The notes under the pieces: generated by a model | What the model was told of the DNA's origin: nothing | The model's input: the letters and a program-made list of their open reading frames with translations, nothing else | Database searches by the model: none | In this document: piece by piece, positions 1 through 8,284 of the stretch | Layout of the letters: the number at the start of each line of letters is the position of its first letter | Numbering within the stretch: the first letter of the stretch is position 1 | NCBI RefSeq assembly: GCF_020531985.1 | Contig: NZ_JAJAVQ010000001.1 | Location: 496,001-560,000 of the forward strand | Direction of reading: 5' to 3' | DNA from: Rheinheimera aquimaris | Lineage (GTDB): Bacteria; Pseudomonadota; Gammaproteobacteria; Enterobacterales; Alteromonadaceae | Length of the DNA: 64,000 bases | Position numbers and translations under genes: made by a program

Positions 1-230
1 CCGTACTGCTGCTGTAATGCTTCAAAATGCGGCATTTGTTCCATACAAGGCTTACACCAGGTTGCCCACATCTTCACGTACACAGGTTTATCTGCGGATA
101 AGCTCGCGAGAGTTACGCTATTGCCGCTACCAAATTGTTGCAAAGTGATCTGTCTGAAATCATCAGCCAACACTGCCGATGAAACAAACAGCATCGTTAT
201 TACCCCTGCCAACCACAAGCTCAATCGCAT
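1..230 (-). CDS. Secreted thioredoxin-like (TlpA/ResA family) protein, 3' end cut by window edge
   Basis: The reverse strand from 230 reads a signal peptide (MRLSLWLAGVITMLF...SSAVLA) followed by the start of a thioredoxin fold. The active-site stretch WATWCKPCMEQMPHFEAL contains a CxxC redox pair. The motif WATWC-x-PC is typical of TlpA/ResA-type periplasmic thiol oxidoreductases, which reduce or isomerise disulfides in exported proteins or help cytochrome c and oxidase assembly. Only about 76 residues lie inside the window, so the full length and any extra domain cannot be judged. The gene is divergent from fusA. A link with the nearby oxidase cluster is possible but not shown. Confidence 0.8.
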   Translation of the reverse strand, partial: MRLSLWLAGVITMLFVSSAVLADDFRQITLQQFGSGNSVTLASLSADKPVYVKMWATWCKPCMEQMPHFEALQQQY

Positions 231-539
231 AGAAACACCCAGTTAATTATCGGTTATGTCGTTATTGTACCGCGCAATCTATGTGAGGAAAGACACAAAA
301 ACCATAAAAAGAGGTAGGACATAAAGCTTATCTGTGCAGCTAAGTGCCCAGCGCCAAACGCTGCCAGCCTGCAGTGGTACAGTGTTAGCACACCTGTCTC
401 GCGGCCAAAACACGGTAGATTGTGCAAACAATTCGCTACAGAGACAAAAAATTCATCTGCCGCTGCTATTTTTTTTCGGGCAAATTGATTTTAAATCCTG
501 TATATTATCGCACTATTTTCAAACCCCCAGCTTATAGAG
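231..539. other. Intergenic region between divergent thioredoxin-like gene and fusA2
   Basis: This stretch of about 310 bases must contain the divergent promoters for the two flanking genes. An AT-rich stretch at about 481-510 (TTGATT, then TATATTAT) is promoter-like, but the spacing is wrong for a clear -35/-10 pair. A small open frame at 334-537 has no ribosome site or recognisable product. Nothing else stands out. Confidence 0.4.
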
Positions 540-2645
540 ATGACTATGGCAGCAGATTTATCGTTATACAGAAACATTGGTATCTTCGCTCACGTTGATG
601 CCGGTAAAACAACTACAACCGAACGTATTCTTAAACTGACCGGTAAAATCCATAAGTTAGGTGAAGTTCACGAAGGTGAATCAACAACTGACTTCATGGA
701 ACAGGAAGCAGAGCGTGGTATTACTATCCAGTCAGCTGCTGTAAGCTGTTTCTGGAAAGGTCACCGTTTCAACGTAATCGATACACCGGGCCACGTTGAC
801 TTCACTGTTGAAGTATACCGTTCACTGAAAGTTCTGGACGGCGGTATCGGCGTATTCTGTGGCTCTGGCGGTGTGGAACCTCAGTCAGAAACTAACTGGC
901 GCTATGCTAACGACGCAGAAGTATCACGTCTGATCTTCGTTAACAAACTGGACCGTATCGGTGCAGACTTTATCCGCGTTACTGAGCAGGTGAAAAAAGT
1001 TCTGGGTGCAAACCCATTGATCATGACACTACCTATCGGCCGTGAAGACACGTTCAAAGGTGTTGTTGACCTGTTAAGCAAGCAAGCTTACGTGTGGGAT
1101 GATTCTGGCCAGCCAGAAAACTACACTGTAACTGATATTCCAGCTGACATGGCTGATGACGTTGAAATGTACCGTCAACAACTGATCGAAACTGCTGTTG
1201 AGCAGGATGATGACCTGTTAATGGCGTACATGGAAGGTGAAGAGCCTTCAATCGAAGATATCAAGCGTTGTATCCGTAAAGGTTGCCGCGACCTGGCCTT
1301 CTTCCCTACTTACTGTGGTTCTGCCTTCAAAAACAAAGGTATGCAATTACTGTTAGACGCTGTTGTTGATTACCTGCCGTCACCAACTGAAGTTATTCCT
1401 CAGCCTCTGACTGACGAAGAAGGTAACGAAACCGGCGAATCAGCTATTGTTTCTCCAGATGAGCCGTTCCGCGCCTTAGCGTTCAAAATCATGGATGACC
1501 GTTTCGGCGCCCTGACGTTCGTACGTATCTACTCAGGTGTGCTGAACAAGGGTGATACCATCCTGAACTCTTACACCGGTAAAACTGAACGTGTTGGCCG
1601 TATGGTTGAAATGCACGCGAACGACCGTACTGACCTGACTACTGCTCAGGCCGGTGACATCATCGCTATCGTCGGTATGAAGAACAACACCCAGACTGGT
1701 CACACGCTGTGTGATCCTAAGCACCCATGTACTCTGGAACCAATGGTATTCCCAGAGCCGGTAATCTCTATCTCTGTAACACCAAAAGATAAAGGTTCAG
1801 TGGAAAAAATGGGTATCGCTATCGGTAAGATGGTTGCTGAAGATCCAACGTTCCGCGTTGAAACTGATATCGACTCAGGCGAAACCATTCTGAAAGGTAT
1901 GGGTGAATTACACCTGGATATCAAAGTCGACATCCTGAAACGTACTTACGGCGTTGAGCTGATTGTAGGTCAACCTCAGGTTGCTTACCGCGAAACCATT
2001 ACCCGTGAAATCGAAGACAGCTACACGCACAAGAAGCAGTCTGGTGGTTCTGGTCAGTACGGTAAAATCGACTACCGCATTCGTCCGGGCGAGCCAAACT
2101 CAGGCTTCAAGTTCGTGTCTACCGTTGTTGGTGGTAGCGTTCCAAAAGAATTCTTCCCGGCGATCGAGAAAGGCTTCGAGTCTATGATGTCTACTGGTCC
2201 TCTGGCTGGCTTCCCGGTACTGGACGTTGAAGTTGAACTGTTCGACGGTGGTTTCCATGCCGTTGACTCATCAGCTATCGCGTTCGAAATCGCCGCTAAA
2301 GGTGCGTTCCGTCAATCTATGCCAAAAGCTGGCGCGCAGATGCTGGAACCAATCATGAAAGTTGACGTGTTCACCCCAGAAGACCACGTTGGTGATGTTA
2401 TCGGTGACTTAAATCGTCGTCGCGGCATGATCTCTGGTCAGGAAGCTGGCGTAACAGGCGTACGTATCAAAGCAGACGTACCACTGTCAGAAATGTTCGG
2501 TTACATCTCTACCCTGCGTACTATGACGTCAGGCCGTGGTCAGTTCTCTATGGAGTTCTCTCACTACGCGCCGTGCCCTACTAACGTAGCGGACGCTGTA
2601 ATCGCGAAAGAGAAAGAAAAGAAAGCCGCAGCTGCTAAAAACTAA
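540..2645 (+). CDS. fusA2: Elongation factor G 2 (EF-G paralogue)
   Basis: This 701-residue translational GTPase has the full EF-G layout. The G domain carries the P-loop AHVDAGKTT near residue 17, DTPGH as G3 and NKLD as G4. Domains II-V follow, ending in the conserved [16 protein letters not shown] region. EF-G catalyses ribosome translocation, or ribosome recycling for some paralogues. The switch-I region reads [20 protein letters not shown] rather than the HDGAATMDWMEQE form of the main EF-G. There is no rpsL/rpsG/tuf neighbour. Both points fit the second, unlinked EF-G common in marine gammaproteobacteria. A start at the ATG six bases downstream (546) is also possible. The gene is monocistronic and ends in a strong terminator. 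Confidence 0.93.
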   Translation: MTMAADLSLYRNIGIFAHVDAGKTTTTERILKLTGKIHKLGEVHEGESTTDFMEQEAERGITIQSAAVSCFWKGHRFNVIDTPGHVDFTVEVYRSLKVLDGGIGVFCGSGGVEPQSETNWRYANDAEVSRLIFVNKLDRIGADFIRVTEQVKKVLGANPLIMTLPIGREDTFKGVVDLLSKQAYVWDDSGQPENYTVTDIPADMADDVEMYRQQLIETAVEQDDDLLMAYMEGEEPSIEDIKRCIRKGCRDLAFFPTYCGSAFKNKGMQLLLDAVVDYLPSPTEVIPQPLTDEEGNETGESAIVSPDEPFRALAFKIMDDRFGALTFVRIYSGVLNKGDTILNSYTGKTERVGRMVEMHANDRTDLTTAQAGDIIAIVGMKNNTQTGHTLCDPKHPCTLEPMVFPEPVISISVTPKDKGSVEKMGIAIGKMVAEDPTFRVETDIDSGETILKGMGELHLDIKVDILKRTYGVELIVGQPQVAYRETITREIEDSYTHKKQSGGSGQYGKIDYRIRPGEPNSGFKFVSTVVGGSVPKEFFPAIEKGFESMMSTGPLAGFPVLDVEVELFDGGFHAVDSSAIAFEIAAKGAFRQSMPKAGAQMLEPIMKVDVFTPEDHVGDVIGDLNRRRGMISGQEAGVTGVRIKADVPLSEMFGYISTLRTMTSGRGQFSMEFSHYAPCPTNVADAVIAKEKEKKAAAAKN

Positions 2646-2660
2646 GCTGTAGCTGTTGAT

Positions 2661-2696
2661 AAAAGCCCCGCTGGTTCACTCCGCGGGGCTTTTTTA
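2661..2696. terminator. Bidirectional rho-independent terminator
   Basis: AAGCCCCGC pairs with GCGGGGCTT around an 11-13 base loop and is followed by TTTTTT on the plus strand. The mirror A-run serves the minus strand. It ends fusA2 and can also stop transcription of the converging oxidase cluster (ctaG). Confidence 0.9.
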
Positions 2697-2725
2697 TATC
2701 TGCGTAACCATCATTCTCATAGCCG

Positions 2726-3544
2726 TTATTCAAGCTCATCCCGCATATTAATTCCATTTAGCCAGCAGTAGCCTAACCAGGCCGCCGCTAATAAATACGG
2801 CATACCACCCGGTACCCACATTAACAGTCCCGCAAGTTGCTGATCGGCCAGCTCATGGGTCGGGTAGTACAGCAAGCTGCTTGCAAAGGTCAGAATAGCG
2901 CCGAGAAAGCCAGTATTCACCAGCGTAAACAGTAATGCCAGCAATGCCCATGGCCTGCTGCGTTCATTACAATGCAGTACAGCCCACCATAACAGTGCAG
3001 CAGTAAGCAAAAAGCAGCTGTGTTCAACCAGATGCCACCAGGGATTTTCCAGTGCCAGCACATAAAACGTCGGAATATGCCAGAACCAGATAACCAACAC
3101 ATGCAGGTAAGCCAGCCGCATTGGGAAACGGACCATTTTAAGCAGCGGCTGCCAGTAACGTTTGCCTCTGCTGCGCCAAAGTGCAGCAAACTGTGGCAAC
3201 GGCATGCAAATGGCCCACATGGGTGCTATTACCACGATAAACAGCATGTGTTGTACCATGTGTGCACTGGCGCTGACTTCTGCTTTTATATTAAGCGGCC
3301 CCAATACAGCATAAACCGTTAGCAGACAGGCACTGTGAAACATCAGCGCCTGCATAGGTGCAGGACGACGCCTTACACTGCCCCACAGATAGCACAACCA
3401 GAGCACCGCCAGTAGAGACGCCGCCAGCAGCTCAGCAACGAGGGTTTGCCCGCTAAGCGATAAAATGCTGTCAGCCCGCAACTCCATACTAACGCCTGCC
3501 AAAATCAGAGTTAGTGCGCCGGCGCACACCCATATCATACGCAA
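2726..3544 (-). CDS. ctaG: CtaG-type cytochrome c oxidase assembly membrane protein (caa3_CtaG family)
   Basis: This 272-residue polytopic inner-membrane protein has about seven hydrophobic segments. The conserved histidine-rich stretches of the Bacillus-type caa3_CtaG family are visible: HMVQHMLFIVVIAP, WHIPTFYVLALENPWWHLVEH, and LLMWVPGGMPYL near the C-terminus. Members of this family are needed for assembly of caa3/aa3 oxidases, probably at the copper centre. They are unrelated to the Cox11-type protein also called CtaG. The gene is the last of the cluster and overlaps the preceding gene by 10 bases, so the two are probably translationally coupled. Confidence 0.85.
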   Translation of the reverse strand: MRMIWVCAGALTLILAGVSMELRADSILSLSGQTLVAELLAASLLAVLWLCYLWGSVRRRPAPMQALMFHSACLLTVYAVLGPLNIKAEVSASAHMVQHMLFIVVIAPMWAICMPLPQFAALWRSRGKRYWQPLLKMVRFPMRLAYLHVLVIWFWHIPTFYVLALENPWWHLVEHSCFLLTAALLWWAVLHCNERSRPWALLALLFTLVNTGFLGAILTFASSLLYYPTHELADQQLAGLLMWVPGGMPYLLAAAWLGYCWLNGINMRDELE

Positions 3545-3927
3545 GGGCTTAGCACCAACACCGGCAAAGCGCCGGCCAGTGTTGCCAGCGCCGCTAACAA
3601 ATGCAATGCTAACCCGACACGGACAGTAAAGCGTTGCATGTGACTAAGGTTTTGGGCATGCCGGCTATACCGCCAGCTTCGTAGGGCTAAAACTGTAAAC
3701 AGCAACATTATCAGCAGTGTAAATAGCAGCAAAGTTGGTGTTATCAGGTTAAACACTGTTTCAGTAACAGGCGGGAAAAACCCGCAGCCTACTGACAAAG
3801 CGGCATACATCACCACAAACCATAAACTCCAGATTGCTAACCCCAGTACAAACTGCACCGGATGATCCGGCCTGAAGAAGCGTTTTATCCCCTGCTCTGC
3901 AGCCTGCCCGGTCATGTTGCAGACCAT
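3535..3927 (-). CDS. Small membrane protein of the oxidase cluster, function unknown
   Basis: This 130-residue protein has about three hydrophobic helices (residues ~26-50, ~58-82, ~105-126) and a short charged N-terminus. I do not recognise a family. It overlaps the subunit I/III gene upstream by 16 bases and ctaG downstream by 10 bases, so it is embedded in the operon and probably acts in oxidase assembly or as a minor subunit. A shorter start at Met5 is possible and would shrink the upstream overlap. The function is inferred only from context. Confidence 0.6.
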   Translation of the reverse strand: MVCNMTGQAAEQGIKRFFRPDHPVQFVLGLAIWSLWFVVMYAALSVGCGFFPPVTETVFNLITPTLLLFTLLIMLLFTVLALRSWRYSRHAQNLSHMQRFTVRVGLALHLLAALATLAGALPVLVLSPCV

Positions 3928-6422
3928 CCGAGCGGCAACAAAAAGAATAAGGCCGTGCTCAGCCAGTAAACGGCCAGATAGTATAGCCAGAGCGGTTTGA
4001 TGACTTGTGGCTCATAGGGTGCCGAGCGCCCGACGTAGCCAAGCCTGACTCTGATAGCTTGCAACAGTGTAAGTAGCACCGCCAGACAAGCGTGCCCCAG
4101 CAGGTACAGCAGCACCACAGTGATAACAGCATCATGCGCGCTGCCGGTGTACTGCAACGGCGTAACGACAAACACGCCGCCAAGCAGCGCGATATGAGTG
4201 ATACCTGTTGCGGCGCAGTAGCAAAGCCGGCGTAGTAAAGCGGTATCATCCCCGTTCGCCAACTGCCGGCAAACACGGTTAAACTGCCAGGCTGTAACAG
4301 TCAGTATCACGCCCCCAGCAACAAGTGCTGACACCGGCACAGGCCCCTGTTGTACCGACGACCACAGCGGCGCCGCAGTCCAAAGATAAAACCAGCCAAA
4401 TAACAAAGACATATAAAGTACAGCATTTGCCAGCAAACTGACGATCATGCCGATACGCCCGGGGCCGTCAGTTGTCTGGTAGTCAAAACGCAGCTCTGTA
4501 TTTTGCGTTATCACCGGCTTGTCACTGAGTAAACGGGCACCATTTTGCCAGCTCCAGCAAAGCAGTAAACCGACAGCAATAACTGCTGCCAGTGCCGCCA
4601 GCCCATATTGACGGCACAACAGACTGATGCAAACCACTGCCAACACCAGAGCGCAGCGCAGCGGCCACCACGAATTGCCTGGCAGACACAGTATTTTTGC
4701 CAGTCTGGCATTCAGCGGCGTGGTTCCCCAGTTTTCTCGAAGCCCTGAATAGCTGTGGCTGAACTCAGCTGCTGCCGCTGCAGCTTCGGCTACATCGGCC
4801 TGCTGCCATAATGGCTGGCGGCTATTTACTGTGGGCAGGCTGGCAAAATTATACTGTGGTGGCGGCAATGGCATGGCCCATTCCAACGTATCGGCTTGCC
4901 AGGGGTTAGCGGCAGAGTGTTTGCCAAATCGAAAATGCAGTAATAAATCCAGTAAGGTTATCGCAACGCCGGTAGCCATAATGAAGCCACCTATCGACGA
5001 TATAAAGTTTAGCCAGTCCCAGCCTAGCCCTGCTTCATAAGTGTAAATACGCCGCGGCATGCCCAGCAAACCGGTCAGATGCATCAGCAAAAACGTCAGA
5101 TTAAAACCAATGAAAGTCAGCCAGAATCCCCAGCGACCAATGCTGTCTGACGGCATACGGCCGGACACCAGCGGCAGCCAGTAGTACAGGCCCGCCATCA
5201 ACGGAAAAAACATGCCACCAACCAGCACATAGTGCATATGGGCCACCACAAAGTGAGTATCATGCACTTGCCAGTTAAAAGGTACTAACGCCAGCATCAC
5301 GCCTGTCAACCCGCCACAGACAAACACGACTAAAAAGCCGCATAACCAGAGCATCGGCAGGCGAAACACTACGTTACCCCGCCACAACGTCGCCAGCCAG
5401 GCGAATACCTGAATGGCGGTTGGCACTGCAACCAGCATACTGGCAACCGAAAAGAATGCCTGTGCCAGCTGTGGGATCCCCACTGTAAACATATGGTGTA
5501 CCCATAAACCAAAGCTGATAAAACCGGTTAGAATTACGCCGATAACAATCCAGCGATATCCGACAATAGGACGGCCAGAGAATACCGGGATCAGCGTAGA
5601 GACAATGCCCGCTGCCGGCAAAAAGATGATGTAGACCTCAGGATGGCCAAACAGCCAGAATAAATGTTGCCACAGCAAAGGATCACCGCCCCCCGCCACC
5701 GCGAAAAAGGGCATACCGGCAGCGCGTTCCAGCTCAAGCAGAATACTGGCCAGGATCAGAGGCGGAAAACCAAACACTATCATCATTGCCATCACCAGAA
5801 TATACCAACAAAAAAGTGGCATCCGGCTTAGTGTCATGCCTCTGGCACGACTGCTTAGTATTGATACCGTAAGCTCGACACCTGCCGCCAGTGCTGAAAT
5901 TTCGACAAAGGTAATGCCAAGCAACCAGAAATCTGAGCCGGGTCCGGGTGAAAATTCACTGCTGCTAAGCGGCGTATACATAAACCAGCCTGACGCCGGC
6001 GCTATACCCAATACCAGGCTGAATAAAATGATCAGCCCGCCAAATAGGTAACAAAAATAGCCAAAAGCACTCAAACGCGGAAATAACAAATCGCGGCTGC
6101 CAATCATTTTAGGGATCAGGTAGATAGCGATACCCTCCAGCACGGGTATCGCAAACAAAAACATCATTACACTGCCATGCATGCTAAACAGCTGGGCATA
6201 CACCTCGGCACTGACAATAGTTTGCTCAGCCAACGCCAGCTGGGTTCTGATCAGCATGGCCAGCACGCCACCAATCAGGAAAAACAGCATACCAGTGACA
6301 ATAAACCGCAATCCTATGGTACCGTGATTCACTGCGGCCAGGCTGCGCCAGCCGGGTAAATTAGCCCAGATCTGAGTCAGGTGTTGCTGATGCGCCGGTG
6401 CACTGTTGTGGTGTTCAGTCAT
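3912..6422 (-). CDS. ctaD: Cytochrome c oxidase, fused subunits I and III
   Basis: This 836-residue membrane protein joins a haem-copper oxidase subunit I (about residues 25-520) to a subunit III-like part (about 590-836). Subunit I ligands are visible: H82 for haem a, H260 and Y264 in GHPEVY, H309-H310 for CuB, and H395/H397 in the VVAHMHYV stretch for the two haems. E262 of the D-pathway is present. The K-pathway lysine position holds Gln338 (PTAIQVFAW instead of PTGIKVF), and the D-pathway Asn positions are altered. The start is the ATG that overlaps the coxB stop (ATGACTGA). A longer open frame back to 6572 lies wholly inside coxB and is rejected. I+III fusions are known in some caa3/aa3 oxidases. 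It acts in the inner membrane as a terminal oxidase and proton pump. Confidence 0.9.
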   Translation of the reverse strand: MTEHHNSAPAHQQHLTQIWANLPGWRSLAAVNHGTIGLRFIVTGMLFFLIGGVLAMLIRTQLALAEQTIVSAEVYAQLFSMHGSVMMFLFAIPVLEGIAIYLIPKMIGSRDLLFPRLSAFGYFCYLFGGLIILFSLVLGIAPASGWFMYTPLSSSEFSPGPGSDFWLLGITFVEISALAAGVELTVSILSSRARGMTLSRMPLFCWYILVMAMMIVFGFPPLILASILLELERAAGMPFFAVAGGGDPLLWQHLFWLFGHPEVYIIFLPAAGIVSTLIPVFSGRPIVGYRWIVIGVILTGFISFGLWVHHMFTVGIPQLAQAFFSVASMLVAVPTAIQVFAWLATLWRGNVVFRLPMLWLCGFLVVFVCGGLTGVMLALVPFNWQVHDTHFVVAHMHYVLVGGMFFPLMAGLYYWLPLVSGRMPSDSIGRWGFWLTFIGFNLTFLLMHLTGLLGMPRRIYTYEAGLGWDWLNFISSIGGFIMATGVAITLLDLLLHFRFGKHSAANPWQADTLEWAMPLPPPQYNFASLPTVNSRQPLWQQADVAEAAAAAAEFSHSYSGLRENWGTTPLNARLAKILCLPGNSWWPLRCALVLAVVCISLLCRQYGLAALAAVIAVGLLLCWSWQNGARLLSDKPVITQNTELRFDYQTTDGPGRIGMIVSLLANAVLYMSLLFGWFYLWTAAPLWSSVQQGPVPVSALVAGGVILTVTAWQFNRVCRQLANGDDTALLRRLCYCAATGITHIALLGGVFVVTPLQYTGSAHDAVITVVLLYLLGHACLAVLLTLLQAIRVRLGYVGRSAPYEPQVIKPLWLYYLAVYWLSTALFFLLPLGWSAT

Positions 6423-7206
6423 CTGCCCGCCGCTCCTCCCGCTGCTGCGCATTGAGCCACTGCAAAAACGCCTCTTTGTCGTAAGCCTTAACAGTAAACT
6501 GCATATGTGCATGCCCCAATCCGCAATACTCCGCACACTGGCCGCGATATACGCCGGCTTCTGACGCTTCAAGCTTTAACAGATTGGTGCGCCCCGGCAA
6601 CATGTCCAGTTTTACACCCAGCCGGGGAACCCAGAATGAGTGAATGACATCGGCGCTGCGCAAATTCAGGTAAACGGCTGTTGCAACCGGAATGTGTAGC
6701 TCGTTGGTCATCTCTATGGCGTAGCCGCGATACTTAACCTGCCAGTACCACTGATGGCCGGTGACATCAATTTGCAACGCATTACTGTCTGCAAAGGCTG
6801 CCATACGCTGGCCGGCAGGTATACCAAAAGCCAGCAATACCGTTATACATGCCAGCGGTAATGCTAAAGCGCCCCGCCACAACCAGCTATAAGATTCTGA
6901 TAATGCGTCGTTTTCTCGTGGGCGGCGTTTTATCGCATATAACCACAGCGCCACAACGCCCAGCAATACAAGTGTTGCTACTGCAAGCATCCCCCACCAT
7001 AGCAACGCGACGTCTGCCGCCGCTGGACCTTTCGGGTCAAGAGTAGAAAATGGACCAGAGCAGCCGCTGAGTCCCAGCAAAACCACGCCGCAGCCAACAG
7101 CTGCTAAACTAGGGCGTAAATGCAGTGCCTTATCTTTCTTTGAATAGTTCCGGAGCCCGCTATGTCGATGCAGCCTATCACCAGTCAGATCATTGTTTTT
7201 GGCCAT
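6415..7206 (-). CDS. coxB: Cytochrome c oxidase subunit II (lipoprotein, CuA)
   Basis: A lipobox ending LLGLSGC is followed by two transmembrane helices and a periplasmic cupredoxin domain. The complete CuA ligand set is visible in GQCAEYCGLGHAHMQF (C, E, C, H, M). No cytochrome c domain is attached, so the enzyme should take electrons from a separate cytochrome c or other donor. The 5' end is uncertain. The nearest in-frame ATG is at 7206, inside the divergent DUF2231 gene; the only nearer candidate starts are CTG codons (for example at 7125). The true signal peptide probably begins close to 7125. The 3' end overlaps ctaD by 8 bases, which implies coupled translation. Confidence 0.85.
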   Translation of the reverse strand: MAKNNDLTGDRLHRHSGLRNYSKKDKALHLRPSLAAVGCGVVLLGLSGCSGPFSTLDPKGPAAADVALLWWGMLAVATLVLLGVVALWLYAIKRRPRENDALSESYSWLWRGALALPLACITVLLAFGIPAGQRMAAFADSNALQIDVTGHQWYWQVKYRGYAIEMTNELHIPVATAVYLNLRSADVIHSFWVPRLGVKLDMLPGRTNLLKLEASEAGVYRGQCAEYCGLGHAHMQFTVKAYDKEAFLQWLNAQQREERRADD

Positions 7207-7641
7207 CCGCTGCACCCGGGGCTGATACATTTTCCCGTCGCAGCATTGGTTGGGCTTATCGCCACCGACGTCGCTTTTTTGTACAGCGACGATCCGTTCT
7301 GGGCCAGAGCCAGCCTGTGGCTTGCTGGCGTGGGTGCGATAGGTGGATGGGTCGCAGGATTGGCGGGCTTGTTCGATTTGCTGTTGGTAAGCCAGATCCG
7401 CCGGCTGATCACTGCCTGGTGTCATGCCATCCTGGCAGTCATGCTGTTGTCGCTGGCTACCCTTAACTGGCTGCAAAGGCTGCCTGATCCCGCCTTGGCT
7501 GTATTGCCACAAGGCATTTATTTGTCGGTGCTCAGTGGCCTGCTTATCACTGTTACCGGCTATCTCGGAGGCAGGCTGGTGTACGAGTATGCGGTTGGCG
7601 TCAATATCGACGACATGCTGCAACAAGATGCTAAATCGTGA
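7162..7641 (+). CDS. DUF2231 family membrane protein
   Basis: This 159-residue inner-membrane protein has four predicted helices. The N-terminal signature is FGHPLHPGLIHFPVAALVG, the hallmark of DUF2231 proteins, whose conserved histidines sit in the first helix. GGAG lies 7 bases before the ATG and supports this start. The family is often found near oxidase or cytochrome genes but has no established activity. It is divergent from coxB, and their 5' ends overlap if coxB starts at 7206. Confidence 0.75.
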   Translation: MSMQPITSQIIVFGHPLHPGLIHFPVAALVGLIATDVAFLYSDDPFWARASLWLAGVGAIGGWVAGLAGLFDLLLVSQIRRLITAWCHAILAVMLLSLATLNWLQRLPDPALAVLPQGIYLSVLSGLLITVTGYLGGRLVYEYAVGVNIDDMLQQDAKS

Positions 7642-7658
7642 AGCTCGTGCAGTAAACG

Positions 7659-8099
7659 TCAGAGAAACCATAGCAGTTGCTCCTCTGATGGTTTAAACAA
7701 CACTAATGCAATGATGCTGCACTCCAAGCTTAGGATGGTGCAAAGCAGTAGCCGGCACTTAACCACAACTCCTGTGGCATGCTCGCGTTTACTATACAAA
7801 ATCAGTAAACCGCCCAGTACATGGCATACAACCAACACCGTCACCAGCGTCAGCTTTACCAAAAGCCAGGCATCAATCTGCCGGCTGACAATAAAGATAA
7901 CGGTACCTGAACCTATTGCTAATAAGGCCACGGGGCTCGCAAGGTGCGTGAACCATAAACGGGCAATATCAGTACCATCCGGGCCACAGCTTGCCAGTTC
8001 ACTTACAGAGCGCGGAATAAGTACAGGAAGGATCAACAGTGCAGCCGACCAGGTTATCAAAGCGCACAGGTGCAGAAATAATAACCAGATCATCTGCAC
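7659..8099 (-). CDS. Four-helix HemJ/CopD-like membrane protein
   Basis: This 146-residue protein has four hydrophobic helices. His10 lies in the first (FLHLCALITWSAALLILPVL) and a Lys/His pair in the third (LVKLTLVTVLVVCHVLGGLL). This pattern, with one histidine in helix I and K...H in helix III, is that of the HemJ (protoporphyrinogen oxidase, UPF0093) and CopD superfamily, which bind haem or copper in the membrane. It converges on the DUF2231 gene and sits beside the oxidase cluster, so a haem or copper role is plausible. The exact family is not certain. Confidence 0.55.
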   Translation of the reverse strand: MQMIWLLFLHLCALITWSAALLILPVLIPRSVSELASCGPDGTDIARLWFTHLASPVALLAIGSGTVIFIVSRQIDAWLLVKLTLVTVLVVCHVLGGLLILYSKREHATGVVVKCRLLLCTILSLECSIIALVLFKPSEEQLLWFL

Positions 8100-8284
8100 C
8101 CATCATTTGTTGCGGGTAAGACAGACATAATCATAAGCAAATTGTTAACTAAGTAATTTATTAAAAAACAAAGTTAACAGTAGCAGACTATTACAGATCT
8201 GCAGGATGGAATGGCGTTATTTACACAGATCTGCACCGACATCAGTACGATGCAGAAATTTAGGTAACATCAGGCTTTACGCGA

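Noticed and set aside
334-537. 67-residue open frame upstream of fusA2
   Set aside because: No ribosome site, biased composition and no recognisable domain; it fills the promoter region of fusA2.
6423-6572. N-terminal extension of the oxidase subunit I frame
   Set aside because: It lies entirely inside coxB in another frame; the ATG at 6422 overlapping the coxB stop starts the conserved protein.
7207-7671. In-frame extension of coxB to 7671
   Set aside because: It is antisense to the well-supported DUF2231 gene and precedes the lipoprotein signal by over 150 residues with no family similarity.
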